Below are positions 1-11,272 of a stretch of DNA of 64,000 bases, piece by piece. The notes beneath the pieces were generated by a model. The model was given only the letters and a program-made list of their open reading frames with translations, made no database searches and was not told the origin of the DNA. Both the position numbers and the translations under genes were made by a program. The number at the start of each line of letters is the position of its first letter. Position 1 is the stretch's first letter. The stretch comes from Halichondria panicea (taxonomy: Eukaryota > Porifera > Demospongiae > Suberitida > Halichondriidae), in NCBI RefSeq assembly GCF_963675165.1, contig NC_087377.1, forward strand, positions 11,580,632 to 11,644,631. Direction: 5' to 3'.

Positions 1-305
1 GATGCTGCGCGGCTGATAAGCAATCGCTAAGTTTGCCCCCTCTTCCAAAAATCCTCCTGCTTGGGCATCCTCCAGTTTAGCAACAAACTAATAACAGCCC
101 CGCCCACTTTCTACATACAGTACACGAGTACCACATCTGAGGCACTTCTCACATGTAGATCATATAAACTAATGTCTAATATGCGTACATAGGTACAAAG
201 GAATTCAAGACACAATACACTACTTGAAATGGGTACATGCACTCGTCCTAGGCTTTGAGTTGTTGGCCTAAGTCATGAACAGCTACGTAGATATTCTTCA
301 AAGAC

Positions 306-815
306 TCACGTTGGATTGTGTTTTTCTATTTTCTCTCTGAGGATCATTTTCCCTAGCAGCTGACAGAGTGAGGTGAGACGTACATTCCACTCCAGCAGTC
401 TAGACTGTATCAAAGAATTGTCACCGCTCTCTGGGTGTGTGCGTATGTGTGGGGGGGGGATACATGTAAATAACAGGAGTATGTATAGAGCAACATTGAA
501 CACATGCACTCAAGATAGTGTAGTCACAAGCACAACACAAATACAAGCATTTAAATGTTCTGTGGAATCCACTTTGAAAGTTTTTTTACAGTGTCAGCTT
601 TTGAGTTACCCATACAATATCACTTCAACTACCTGCAGGTACATGCAGAGAGTTACTTTTATATCTTACTCATCTCACCAGTTTGAGCAGTGTCTCCAGG
701 AAGGTTTAGGTGTTGAGGGTAGTGTCTGTGTTGTAGTGTCTCAGCACAGAGGGGGAGGAGGGAGGACACTCGGTCACCACACCCACTCACACCACTCAGC
801 TTCCAAGCAGGAGAA
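306..815 (-). pseudogene. Exon-like fragments of an unidentified repeated gene
   Basis: Two blocks recur elsewhere in the window. Block 660-815 (minus-strand reading contains AETLQHRHYPQHIN, then ETLLKL before a GT) matches 23.53-23.66 kb and 60.09-60.25 kb. Block 306-410 (minus-strand reading LTSLCQLLGKMIL) matches about 6.0-6.15, 21.0-21.1 and 45.28-45.40 kb. The order on the minus strand is the same as in the 20.9-23.7 kb copy, so this looks like a decayed multi-exon gene. No product is recognised. The plus-strand frame across this block is a shadow. Confidence 0.4.
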
Positions 816-1014
816 GGGAACTGGAAGGGGTATACTAGATTATATCTGTCTGCTATTACGTATAATTATTACTCTGCAGTTATTTACATCACACAAGCTC
901 ACTTGAGCTTGACTGGCCCACATTAATTTTATCTACTACAACATCTATAAAAGCATGTACCCTTATCACAAACACCATTGTAATTATTATAAGCTATAGC
1001 ATACCTTTATCCCA

Positions 1015-1695
1015 TACTGCCCTTTGCAGCTCACTTGGAAGTTTTGGGCAAATAACAAAAACCACTTGAACAGTTTACATAAGTAAACCACAATACTATA
1101 GAACAAGGGACAAACTTTAAATTTTGGAATAGACCAGATCTTTATGTTTTAATTTGTTGTTGTAGTTTTTCACGCTATTTGTTGTAGCTCACATAAGCTC
1201 ACGTGAAGTTTTGGCAAACAGTATTACAGTACTGTAAAATGCAAAAAACCACTTGAGGTAAATGTAACAGTTTACAGCTAAACCACAACTTGGCCAAATC
1301 TCTATTTACAAGTACTCAGTTTGGGCTGTAGGAGTAGCTTGATTGCGACATAAACTGCCTACATATTCGTCTAGCTATTTTTTAAATTGCTGTCTGAGAA
1401 ACAGCCTGCTGCTGAATCAGTCTCCAATTCTCTGCCACAATGACATAGTACGCCACTGAACTCCTCTTGATAAGGATTAGTTTTTCATGGTTACCCAACC
1501 AGTAGTTTATGCATGCTGAATACTGTACTAGGTATAGCTAGAGATCTATATATCCACATAAAGATCTGAATCCAAAATTTTAACTTTGTCCCTTGTTCTA
1601 TAGTATTGTGGTTTACTTGTGTAAACTGTTACACTTATCTCAAGTGGTTTTTTGCTATTTGCTCCAAACTTCCAAGTGAGCTGCAAAGGGCAGTA
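1015..1695. mobile_element. Inverted-repeat element with ~100-bp arms
   Basis: The sequence from tactgccctttgcagctcac at 1015 to about 1120 reappears in reverse complement at about 1585-1695, with a few indels. Part of the same motif (agctcac, aaaaaaccacttga, aaccacaa) occurs a third time at 1184-1300. The size and long arms suggest a non-autonomous DNA transposon. No clear target duplication or coding capacity is seen. Confidence 0.6.
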
Positions 1696-1773
1696 CCACT
1701 ACACTATAAAGCATGTAAAGCTCCACACATCGTCATGGAAACACTACATCAGTACACTCAATCCTTGTTCCCC

Positions 1774-1799
1774 TGTGTGTGTGTGTGTGTGTGTGTGTG
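1774..1799. repeat. (GT)n microsatellite
   Basis: About 13 uninterrupted GT units, followed by a G-rich run. A second interrupted GT-rich tract lies at about 1954-1990. Confidence 0.9.
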
Positions 1800-1980
1800 G
1801 GAGGGGGGGTTGCATGAATTGTTGAGCTGTAATGTGTAAACAGTAACCATGAGCATGCATGTTTTTAAAAGAAACCACCATGCAGATGTGTTGTACCAAC
1901 AAAAATCAATCATTATAATTACCCCGTGCGTGCATAGCAGGGGTTGAGTGATTGGTGTGTGTGTTGGTTTGTGTATGTGT

Positions 1981-2402
1981 GTGTGTGTGGACACACAAAT
2001 GAGCTGTTAAGCAAACTAAACACTTTCATGGACTGCTTTAACCACTAATGAGACAGTGGTTTAGGTTGAAACTTGTAGGCGATCTTCGAGCGACAAAAAA
2101 CACTGTTTTCTAATCGATATAATTGGTGATAGATTCACGATCATTCCCTATAATGATGTTATAATAAAGTCATTACGGTAAAAAATTATCGTATCCGTTT
2201 TGCCGCTGTGCGCGTGCAATGAAGCTCAACGCATGCATGGGGTGAATGCTCTATGAGAATCTTGTTATGATTATATTGTCTACGAAAACTGGAAGTGTAA
2301 TTAAAAGAAGCTATGAATAAATGATCATAAAGGAAGTAAACAAAGAGGTTGTGTAATCAGTAATCACATTGAAACCTTCTCACTGTCAAGAAATAATTCA
2401 AG
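1981..2402 (+). promoter_or_regulatory. Conserved upstream module of type A receptor genes
   Basis: This block precedes the start codon of the first type A gene. It is clearly similar to 5031-5290 (upstream of a 5'-deleted copy) and 6785-7004 (upstream of the interrupted copy). Shared landmarks are the gagctgtt...cactttcat...ggctgctttaac run, the ttattgtatccgttttgc motif, gggtgaatgctct and tctacgaaaactggaagtg. Conservation right up to the ATG suggests promoter and 5' UTR, but no TATA box or initiator can be assigned. Confidence 0.5.
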
Positions 2403-3994
2403 ATGACATTAGAGATAAAGCTCATTAGAGTTCTTCTGATTTGCTTTCTGGCTGGCTTCAGCACTGGTAAGACTGACTGTTCAATTATAGATTCCCTTAC
2501 ATTGACACTGCATTTTTATAAAGCCCAATATTCAGTGAGTGTGGAGAGACCATGTCCAATGGAAACAGTCACTTTTACCTGCACTGCTCCTGGAGATTCC
2601 TTGAGATGGGAACCGTCAGATGTTACTCGCATCACTATCCTCTCCACCTTGGATCTCAATGTAACACTAATACGATCAGGTTACACTGTAACACTGATTG
2701 CAGCCAATGACACTTCACTAACATCTACTCTGTCAAGGACAGCAGAAAATGGGATCACTGTGTCCTGTAGGGGTATTCGGACCATCATAGGATCTTCAAT
2801 AATTCGTTTGGCTGGTGATTGTCTCAACCCATTGTGTCCGTGCACAAGTTACAATATGTACTGCATAGATTCACCAGGACCACCTTCCACCATAAGACAC
2901 TCCACTTCAAGCAGCTCAGCAGATGGAATCAGCGTGACTGTTGGTTGGGACGCTCCTACTGAGACTGGTGGTAGAGATGACCTCACCTACACAGTGACCA
3001 TCTTACCTCCGGCCCAGCTCTCTGCTACTGTCCTCACATCCACCTCTGTCACTGTGACTGCTCAATACTATGTAGACTATAATGTCAGTGTTATGGCTAC
3101 CAACTGTGCTGGGAACAGTACAACTGCTGAGTACAACTTTAGGAGTGGTGAGTATATTTAATATATATATTTTTGACTGTGTCAACTCTTTCTCAGGTAA
3201 CTGTCCTATGTTGACCAATCCCATGAATGGAGCGTTTGGACAAGTCTCCAGCAGATTACCAGGATCCACGGTAACCATCCAGTGTGATGCTGGGTATGTA
3301 TCTGCTGTTACAATGGTGACATGTGAGGGTACACTGATGTGGAGTCCAGACCCTGAGGCTATTGAGTGTACATTACTAACCACACCTACTCCCACAACTC
3401 GTGAGTTAAGCTCTTGGTTGTAGGAAATTAATACAAAATATCTATGTTAATCATTACACAGCTCCTCCAATAAATTGCACAGCTTCACTACCCTCACCAC
3501 GGAATAGCATTATCAGTGATCATTCAGTACCAGCTATTCCCAGTACACAAGTTACCCTCCAGTGCGACGATGAACTGTTCCCTGAGGGAATAATGACTGC
3601 TACCTGTCTAGCTACAGGAAAGTGGGACGAGGAAATCGTCTGCAGAGGCAAGCGTATTCATTACTTGAATACACTTGTAATAATACTTCTCTCTTGAACA
3701 ACCTATACAGCCGCTCCTTTTAGTTGTGCCAGCCTATCTGATGGGAGTCGATTTGATGCAGCTGTCTCCATCGGCGTTGTTGTCACAGCAGTTGCGTTCA
3801 CAATCATTGGATTGTTGATAGGTCTCTTGATCATGTATTTGTTCATGCGTAAGAAGGCAGTATGCTCCCCAGCAGCTAAAGGACAAGCTAATGTTGGACC
3901 CACTGCACCAGCTGGTCCTGTTTATGAGGAGGTGTCACTCAAAGAAGAGATTGAACTGAATACTAACCAGGCGTATGGACCAGTAGGACAGTGA
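2403..3994 (+). CDS. Type A receptor: signal, Ig-like, FN3, two sushi, TM, tyrosine tail
   Basis: A predicted type I membrane receptor of 431 residues with an intact frame. Exons are 2403-2466 (signal peptide, ending LAGFSTG), 2536-2814 (Ig-like, ERPC...FTC...SC), 2869-3147 (FN3 with GWDAP and YTVTI), 3197-3400 and 3462-3647 (two sushi domains with the C-C-C-W-C pattern), and 3711-3994 (transmembrane helix, basic RKK stop and tail). All junctions are phase 1. The first intron (69 nt) and the second (54 nt) could be read through. The paralog at 7005 has the first intron with an indel and a stop, and a clearly non-coding second intron, so both are taken as real. The donor at 3648 is GC, not GT. 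The tail has YEEV and NQAYGPV and ends GQ where paralogs end GL. Surface recognition plus tyrosine-based signalling is inferred. Confidence 0.8.
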
Positions 3995-4198
3995 AACTTC
4001 TGTGTTAATGTGCATGCTCGTGAACGATTTTAAAAACTGTAAACAGCAACATCTGTTCATTAAAAGCCACTACATCTTTTGTATTAAAAAAGAAGCTATA
4101 TTAAACGAGTGGTGCGCTGTGCTAATGCCTCTCGCCATGTTTAGCTTCGCTCAATTAAGGCATTAGAGTGTTGTAATTATGTCATATAACACTCAAAT

Positions 4199-4282
4199 AC
4201 AAAGTATACTAATACCTCTTCTATGATTATAATTATAATACGATTATAGAAGAGGTATTTGTATGCTTTATATACTGTTAAG
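4199..4282. repeat. Imperfect palindrome in type A 3' flank
   Basis: Left arm tatactaatacctcttctat pairs with atagaagaggtatt on the right around an A/T-rich centre. A related hairpin sits in the same place downstream of the other type A gene at 15487-15560. It may be the end of a small element, or it may just be shared 3' flank. Confidence 0.5.
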
Positions 4283-4290
4283 TTATTATT

Positions 4291-4802
4291 ATGCCTCGGT
4301 GTGTATGTGCAAGCAAGGTATACGGCAGTGTGTGTTTGTATGTGTGCATGTGTGTATGTAGACTGCTACAGCTGCTCAAAGATCAATAAGCTGCAAGTAA
4401 GAGTTTCTATAGGGTTCTAGTAATGTTTTCATGGATTCTGATTCGTGGATTTCCAAAATAATGCTTCATTCTCGAGTTATGCCTAATTTTGGAATGCCAT
4501 TGCAGCCTTTCAGAAGAGTGCATGCGTAGCAAAATGTGTCCATGGAGTGTTGCTACTCAGTAGTTAGCTCTGTACTAGAACGCCTAGCTATTGGTAGCTG
4601 CAAGAGTGAGAAGAGAGCTGCAAGGCTCTATACACTGATGCAGCAGCCATAAACTTTGTACTTTTAGCATCCTCTTTAGCAACAATCATGATCAATCATT
4701 TCGATCCCACTCTAGATGCAAAAATATTCATCATGATAATCATATCACGTGTGTATTAGCAATATCAGCTAGTAGCTTTATGTTGGCACATCCACTGAGG
4801 CA
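4291..4802. mobile_element. MITE-like repeat, TGCCTCGGTG ends (copy 1)
   Basis: Starts at tgcctcggtg and ends at cactgaggca, an inverted pair. The 5' region (gcaagcaaggtatacgg, a GT-rich stretch, actgctacagctgctcaaagat) recurs at 15576, 47191 and, reversed, at 46286. No coding potential is seen. The region from 4803 to 5030 shows nothing further. Confidence 0.55.
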
Positions 4803-5030
4803 TCAGCACCCGCGGTGCTTTCATTATTGTTTGCAATTGTTGACAATGAATCCACACACAGTCAATAGAGGAGCTTAATGGCAACAGAAATCTATTATCT
4901 GATGGCTTGGTAAACTAGAGCACTAATTTAAAAGTGCTAACCCTCAGCTGTCGACATGAATCTATACAAACTTGAAGCGTGTTACACAATAAATGCAGAT
5001 GTATAATGTGTATATGTGTGTACATGCATG

Positions 5031-5290
5031 GACACAAAATGAGCTGTTTGAGCGAACTAGACACTTTCATAGGCTGCTTTAACTGCTGTACTTTATATAG
5101 TTGAAACTTTTAGGCGATCTTCGAAGGCGACAAACCAATCGATTTTAATCGTTGCTTTATAAATTCACGATCATAATTATAATTATTCCCCATAATGATA
5201 AACTCGTTACGGTAAAAAGTTATTGTATCCGTTTTGCTGCTATGCGATGAAGCTCAACACACAGGGTGAATGCTCTACTGAGTATTGTTA
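5031..5290 (+). promoter_or_regulatory. Relic type A upstream module
   Basis: Matches the upstream module at 1981-2270, then stops at about 5290 and runs straight into sequence matching the intron before the second sushi exon. The signal, Ig, FN3 and first sushi exons are missing between them. Confidence 0.55.
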
Positions 5291-5328
5291 TGAAAATTAA
5301 TACTTCCAACAGTATGTTATTTACACAG

Positions 5329-5880
5329 CTCCTCCAATGAACTGCACGGCTCCACTATCCTCACCAAGGAATGGCACCATCAGTGATCATTCAGTACCTG
5401 CTCTTTCCGATACACAAGTGACATTCCAGTGTGATGATGGACTCTTCCCTGAGGCTGAGGGCATAATGACTGCCACCTGTCTAGCTACAGGAGAGTGGGA
5501 CCAAAACCCAGTAGAGATCCTCTGCAGTGGCAAGTGTAGTCATTACTTAAAGTAATTATGCTTCTATATACCTTGAACCACTTATTACAGCTGTTTCTTA
5601 CAATTGCGCCAGCCTATCTGATAGGAGTCGATTTGATGCAGCTGTCTCCATCAGTGTGGTTGTCATGGCATTCTATTCACCGTCATTGGATTGTTGATGG
5701 GACTCTTTATAATGTATTTGTTCATGCATAAGAAGAATGTGTACTCCCCGTCAGCTAAAGAGCAAGATAATGTATAGGACCCACTACACCAGTTGGTCCT
5801 GTTTATGAGGAGGTGTCATCCATGTAGAGAGGAGATTGAACTGAATACTATAACCAGGCGTATGGACCAGTAGGACTGTG
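5329..5880 (+). pseudogene. Type A receptor 3' fragment (sushi 2 + TM/tail), broken
   Basis: A second-sushi exon (5329-5529, open, with a GC donor at 5530) is followed by a TM/tail exon from 5591. The TM exon has lost one base near 5669, which shifts the frame. It also has an in-frame TAG at about 5775 in the paralogous frame and small insertions in the tail region (gtgtcatccatgtagag and aactataaccag). The exons upstream of sushi 2 are gone, so this is a dead 3' fragment. Confidence 0.75.
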
Positions 5881-6002
5881 AAACTTCTGGTACTTTGTTA
5901 ATGTACATGTAACATAATTTATAGAGCATGTACTGCATCTGTTCATTATCAACAACTTAGAACAATGTAAACAGAGTTGTTGGCGTAAGTCATGTAGCTA
6001 CG

Positions 6003-6650
6003 TATATAGTCAAAGACTCACATTGGATTGTGTTGTTCTATTCTCCCTCTGAGGATCATTCTCTCTAGCAGCTGACATAGTGAGGTGAGACAGTCCACTC
6101 CAGCATACTGCACCAGGGCATTGTCACTGCTCTGGGGGTGGGTGGAGGGGTACATGTAATTAAGTGGAGTATATTATACAGATCTCGTTATTTATTGAAA
6201 TAGCTTAAATGTAGGAAACAAGGACAGAGCAACATTGAACACTCAAAGTAGTTGGATGCATGCAGTCACAGTACAATTACACAAATACAAGAAAATGTTA
6301 TGTGGAATCTACTTAGAAAATTTCTTGCAGTGTCAGCTTTTGAGGAAATTTAGGTGATCTAGCTGGCTAAGAAATATCAACCCACGCTATCGATAGTACA
6401 ACAACAACATCACTAAAGTAACTTTATAGACTTAGAGAGTATAGGGTCACCAGAGGATGTCCGACATGCGTGCATGAATAATTACAAGTGCTAGTGTATT
6501 TTTTGGATCACACAATGACATCAATGCACTGAACTTATAGTGATTCGTGCACGCATGTCGGATCTTCTCTGGGGTCATACTGAATGATACATAAGTATCC
6601 TTTATTCACCCATCTCACCAGTTTGAGCAGTGTCTCCATGAGGTTGTACA
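6003..6650 (-). pseudogene. Further exon-like fragments of the unidentified repeated gene
   Basis: 6010-6140 matches 306-410 and 45.28-45.40 kb. A short piece at about 6600-6650 (minus-strand ETLLKLVRW) matches the end of the 660-815 block. The stretch between holds no readable gene. Confidence 0.35.
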
Positions 6651-6656
6651 AGGTGT

Positions 6657-6683
6657 TCACACACACACACGCACACGCACACG

Positions 6684-6755
<72 letters not shown>

Positions 6756-6766
6756 CACACACACAT
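6657..6766. repeat. (CA)n microsatellite with CGCA variants
   Basis: About 110 bp of CA dinucleotides, with interspersed cgcacg variants in the first half. Confidence 0.95.
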
Positions 6767-7004
6767 TCTGTACTATATATATATTATAGATTAGTCATTA
6801 CAGTAAAAAGTTATTGTATCTGTTTTGCCTCTGTGTGCGTGTAATGAAGTTCAACGCACGGGGTGAATGCTCTATGAGCATCTTGTTAATTATATTTGTC
6901 TACGAAAACTGGAAGTGTAATTAAAAGAAACTATGAATAAATTATCATAAAAGAAGTAAACAAGGAGGTTGTGTAAACATTCTCACTGTCAAGAATAATT
7001 CGAG

Positions 7005-7826
7005 ATGACACTAATAGAGATAATAAAGCTCATAGTTTTTTTGATTTGCTTTCTGGCTGGCTTCAGCACTGGTAAGACTGACTATTCAATTATAGATTTC
7101 CTTACATTGCTGCATGTTTCATAAAGCCCAATATTCAGTGAGTGTGGAGAGACCATGTCCAATGGAAACAGTCACTTTCACCTGCACCGCTGCTGGAGAT
7201 TCCTTAAGATGGGAACCGTCAGATGTTACTCGTATTCTTGTCCGCTCTGATCTCAATGTACCAATGACGTTATTTGGCTACACTGTGACACTGATTGCAG
7301 CCAATGACACTACATTAACATCTACTCTGTCAAGAACAGCAGAGAATGGGATCACTGTGTCGTGTGTAGATCCTGAGCCTACTGCGACCCTGATAGGATC
7401 TTCAATAATCCATTTAGCTAGTGAGTAATGTTTTTTTTTCTGTCTATAGGCCATTGTACCATCATATTCGATTTCTTATAGATCCACCAGGACCACCTTC
7501 CATAATAAGACACTCCACTTTAAACACCTCAGCCAATGAAGTCAGTGTATCTGTACAGTGGAACCCTCCTATTGAGAATGGTGGTAGAGATGACCTCACC
7601 TACACAGTGACCATATCACCTCTGGCCCAGCTCTCTACTACTGTCCTCACATCCACCTCTGTCACGGTGACTTCTCAATACAATGTCGACTACATTGTCA
7701 GTGTTGTGGCTACCAACTGTGCTGGGAGTAGTACAACAGCTGAGCATAACTTTAGGATTGGTAAGTATTATTGTTTTGTACACACAGTTTCAACTGATCC
7801 TCTCAGGCAGCTGTCCTGCATTGACC
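7005..7826 (+). pseudogene. Type A receptor, 5' half, interrupted by a 6.7-kb insertion
   Basis: Signal exon 7005-7071, Ig-like exon 7139-7420 and FN3 exon 7482-7760 are all open, with phase-1 junctions. The first sushi exon starts at 7807 (G-S-C-P-A-L-T) and is cut at 7826, after ttgacc. Reading on enters the inserted DNA, and the frame ends at about 7931. The missing part continues at 14538: 20 nt here plus 184 nt there makes 204 nt, the exact size of this exon in the 2403 gene and in the minus-strand copy at 33.4 kb. It was probably a full gene before insertion. A truncated soluble Ig-FN3 product is possible. Confidence 0.8.
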
Positions 7827-8080
7827 CATTGCCAGCAATTGCCATTGTATTTTGGACACTATTGTTCTAGCATCCTGTCTAAATATTTGTTCTATTTATA
7901 TGAAAATTCAAATATTACTCAATCATTTTAACTACTGCGGAAATAAATGCTACTATAGACTATTGTAGTGCGTGCGCAAGATCTTCGCTGAACTAGCTAC
8001 GTTCACTGCACTGGTGCTGGTGAGTAATATTATTGTTTACCTGTTGGTTGAGACTTCTGTGGTAGATTCTATCCTGTGGC

Positions 8081-8201
8081 AGATCTCTCTAGTCACTGTT
8101 ACAGGCCGGTACAAGTAATAACAAAATACTGAGCATGCAGTACTGCCAGCTCAGTATTTTGTTATTACTTTTACCGGCCTGTAACAGTGACTAGAGAGAT
8201 C
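8081..8201. repeat. Long hairpin near the left end of the 6.7-kb element
   Basis: The arm agatctctctagtcactgtt at 8081 continues to gagc at 8134 and pairs with 8149-8201 with one or two mismatches across about 53 bp. The 14-nt loop contains atgcagtac. It could be a nested MITE or a subterminal hairpin of the larger element. Confidence 0.8.
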
Positions 8202-8279
8202 TACCACAGTAAATAATTATATAGAACAGTACAGTATAGTAGTCAGTTCTCAGTCATATTCTTCTCAGTCCTGTTCTAG

Positions 8280-8807
8280 TTACAACACTTTTACTAAATT
8301 AAATTTAACTTTCTTTCTTGGCTCTTTGTTGTCCGCTTCTTTTGTGCTTTCTTCTTTTGTTTTTTTGGCTCTAAATCCTAGCAACGTGTAGTCTGGATTT
8401 AAAACTTCTGACACCTGGACATCGTATGTTTGGCTGAGCCTCACAACTTTCTTTAAATAGTTCTGGGCCTTTTTCTGAGACCCCATCGGAAAATAATGTG
8501 TTCCAGTATCATCTGCTGTTGTAAAATAAAATTGTTTTCCCTCAGTTCCCATCTTTACTAGCGACCCAATAGGAAAGGAGTTCCTGTGGTGCCTGATCTC
8601 TCGTAAGTCGGAGTCGATGTAGTACGGGTACGGGTGGAAGTGGCAGCAATTTCCCATCTCAATTCTTTCTCTGTTCTTTTTTGTATAGTAATTTACTGAT
8701 TCACATGACAGTAATAGCATGCAATCAATGGTAGTAAAGTGTGTCAAATGAATAGAGATAAAATCTTTATGGTCACTAATTATTAATCTTCCAGCAGACC
8801 TGTTCAT
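8280..8807 (-). CDS. Hypothetical lysine-rich protein of the 6.7-kb element
   Basis: An uninterrupted frame of up to 175 residues, not recognised. The C-terminus is strongly basic (KKTKEESTKEADNKEPRKKV), like a nuclear or DNA-binding tail. The middle contains YFTTADDTGTHYFPMG. An internal Met at 8657 (MGNCCHFHPYPYY) would give 125 residues and may be the real start, since the first 50 residues look less protein-like. The upstream ATG lies only 15 bp from the divergent chromodomain gene's ATG, so the two would need overlapping promoters. Confidence 0.45.
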   Translation of the reverse strand: MNRSAGRLIISDHKDFISIHLTHFTTIDCMLLLSCESVNYYTKKNRERIEMGNCCHFHPYPYYIDSDLREIRHHRNSFPIGSLVKMGTEGKQFYFTTADDTGTHYFPMGSQKKAQNYLKKVVRLSQTYDVQVSEVLNPDYTLLGFRAKKTKEESTKEADNKEPRKKVKFNLVKVL

Positions 8808-8822
8808 GCAGATCGACCTGTT

Positions 8823-9643
8823 ATGGACTCGTCAAAGAGGCAACGACCTGAGAAAGGATACTATTCCTACCTCCATAATATAAGCTCGGCTGACATGGAC
8901 TTATCTAGCATGCGGGAAGCACGAGATGTGAGAACCACTCTGAGCTGTAAGTCTGATGACAGTCTGCCAGAAGGGGTCTTCCTTGTTGAGAGGATAATTC
9001 ATCATCGACTAACTAAGGTACGTAACATTTTATGATATATAGCCCTATACGATTGATTCTATTTCTAGGGGAAAACGGAGTATTTGGTAAAGTGGGCTGG
9101 TTACTCATTGGAACAGTCTTCATGGGTCGCTAAGGAAGATGTGACTGTCTCTACTATCCAGTAAGATTATTAAGTATGGCATGGCAGTGCACTGTGTATT
9201 ACTATAATTATGCACATTTCCCCCCTTTCAGATCATACAATACACCACAAGCACCACATACCGAGCTTATAAGCGACGCAACAAGAAGATTTGTTCTGTC
9301 CATTCAATGTAGTTTAAATTTAGGTACTGTAAAATCCTGTAATTTAACTATAGATTTCCGGCTAGATGTATTTCGTTACCTATTTAAAGATCGAGGAACC
9401 CAAATGACCCGCGGAAAGCTCCAACTTCAACAAACTGATTTTAACGATGAATATTTTATAGGTAGTTGGTATATTTTGTATGATAGATATGGCAATGGCT
9501 GCACAGTAGATTTTCCTATTGTAGTATGTCCTAGAATTAAGTATGGACCGAAAACATATAGAAATAGCAATGGTGAAATGTTAGAGTCACCTAGACTACT
9601 ATCTGAAATTGTATGTGTAAATCTGGTGAAAAAACGTTGTTGA
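8823..9643 (+). CDS. Chromodomain protein of the 6.7-kb element
   Basis: Three exons (8823-9017, 9069-9160, 9232-9643) with clean GT-AG introns give 232 residues. Residues about 53-97 form a chromodomain: FLVERIIHHR, then KTEYLVKWAGYS, then SSWVAKEDV. It is split by the first intron after the RLTK turn. YLVKW and the later W are the usual aromatic-cage positions that bind methylated lysine. The C-terminal ~135 residues are not recognised. No reverse transcriptase or integrase accompanies it, so it is not simply the tail of a retroelement polyprotein. Its role may be chromatin targeting of the element (inference). Confidence 0.75.
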
Positions 9644-9931
9644 TCATTGTTAATTGTTAATTGTTAATGCATGCATGGCCCAACCTGAGCAGCCAATACG
9701 CACTATGTGACTCATAACTAACTGCTTCAGGCCAATTCTCTACCATAATGCTTTTAATGACTCTCAAACAAATGGCTGGGTCAACACGCATCCCGACTTA
9801 CAGCTAACCTTGTCAGCCTTCCATTAGAGAGCACGGATTTGCCTACAATTATACATAGACTATGTCATAGTTAAAGCTAGCACCAGATTTAAACATGAAC
9901 GAATGAATGTAAGACATAATTAGTCACATAG

Positions 9932-11058
9932 TCATTCAACATTAAGAGAAATGGTTTCTAAGCTAGGACGGTCATGAGCATGATAAGAAAGACATTCCTT
10001 AATTACATGGGCAAGTTCAGTTGACTTAATTACAATGGAGTTCATCTTCTTCATTATTCTACCTAATGAGTATATATCGCTCTGTGTGCTCTGTAAAACA
10101 AGCCCATCGCGGAGGTCTGGAGCTACTTGAGTGTGTTCTTTTATGTAAATAACTTTCTGTTCCTCGGTCAGGCAGTACTTCTTAGCATGCTTTTCTTTAC
10201 ATGCCTTTCCAAAATCCACAATACATGGCCGGATACATTCTAACAAAGTAGTCCCTAATACTACGTTGTCTACTTTAAGATCATTGTGAAGAATACTCAG
10301 CTTGTGCATGTATGATAGACCATCACAAATTTGGATCAGTATTTGCATCCATGTCTTAGGGCTTAATTTAATTTCGTTAGTCGAATACAAGGCAGAATAT
10401 AATGAAACTTGTTGCTGCTTCACGCTTACATTAGACATTACTAAAGCTCTCCTGGTGGAACAAATACCAAAACAGTGTGGTATATAAGGGCTGGAATTTA
10501 ATGTAAGTAATATACTGGCTTCATGCCTAATCGATTCGATTGAGGAGTCGGAAGTAAATGTTTTGACACAGACGTCAAAACACTCTTTAAAAATCATACG
10601 AGAGCATGTTCCAAACCGACCATTTCCTATATGAACATCACCACCCCCATCTGCTAAACATTTCTCACTTATCTCTGGAACTACAGTAACTCCTCGCATA
10701 ATATCAGCATTCGTACACATTCTTGGAGTTGCCTTGGGTAGACTGATTGCACTCGTCTTCATGGCTGCTGTTAGTAACTTTAGTGGTCGTTGGTGACTGC
10801 AGGATGTTCCCAGAGTTCCTGTCCGTAATTGCTTAGCTCGATACACGTTGAGTTCCCTGTATGAACAATATTATTTACTGGCTGTTAATCAGCAACTTAC
10901 AGTTTATAATCTATTGCCTTCTTCTTCCAATTCTGAACATTTTTCTCGGCACATTCAAGGCTCTTCTTCTCCATACACAGCTGCTTGCCAATTTTGTCAA
11001 CTCTAGCTTTTCGATTGAGCCTCTTGAGCTTGGATCTTGAGAATGTCTGGTCAGCCAT
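9932..11058 (-). CDS. Protein kinase-like protein with basic helical N-terminus
   Basis: Two exons on the minus strand (11058-10901 and 10856-9932) joined by a 44-nt intron give 360 residues. The first ~55 residues are Lys/Arg-rich and probably helical (SKLKRLNRKARVDKIGK, ENVQNWKKKA-like). The kinase fold follows: glycine loop IGNGRFGT, VCVKTF lysine, RHEAS for the helix-C glutamate, LHNDLKVDNVVL as the catalytic loop, VDFGKA as the metal-binding DFG, and VAPDLRDG in place of APE. HRD is HND here; the aspartate, the asparagine and DFG are present, so activity is possible. It lies head to head with the transposase-like gene (215 bp between starts). Confidence 0.75.
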
Positions 11059-11272
11059 TTTGTAATAAGTCTAAGAGAACCAGAGGTCGCAAAATACCCG
11101 CCATAATGCATCTGAGAAGTGTTATCATGCTATTGAATGAGTACTGTGGTTAATTTAGTGGGTGATAACACCGCAGCCTATTCACCCACCTACTCATATT
11201 GACATGGCTAATTAATTTTGTTACATAACAGCTCAAGGGACCTTTTGTTCCATTATCCCGGGCCTCCTAGCT

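Noticed and set aside
2403-2814. First exon of the type A gene read without introns (adds about 23 residues before the Ig domain)
   Set aside because: The paralog at 7005 has an indel and a stop in the same stretch, which splicing removes cleanly with GT-AG and phase 1 kept.
6535-6844. Open frames rich in Cys/Val or Thr/His over the CA repeat
   Set aside because: They are direct translations of a dinucleotide microsatellite.
8823-9643. Chromodomain as part of a chromovirus (LTR retroelement) integrase
   Set aside because: No reverse transcriptase, integrase core or LTR is present; the gene has introns and sits in an element with short inverted ends.
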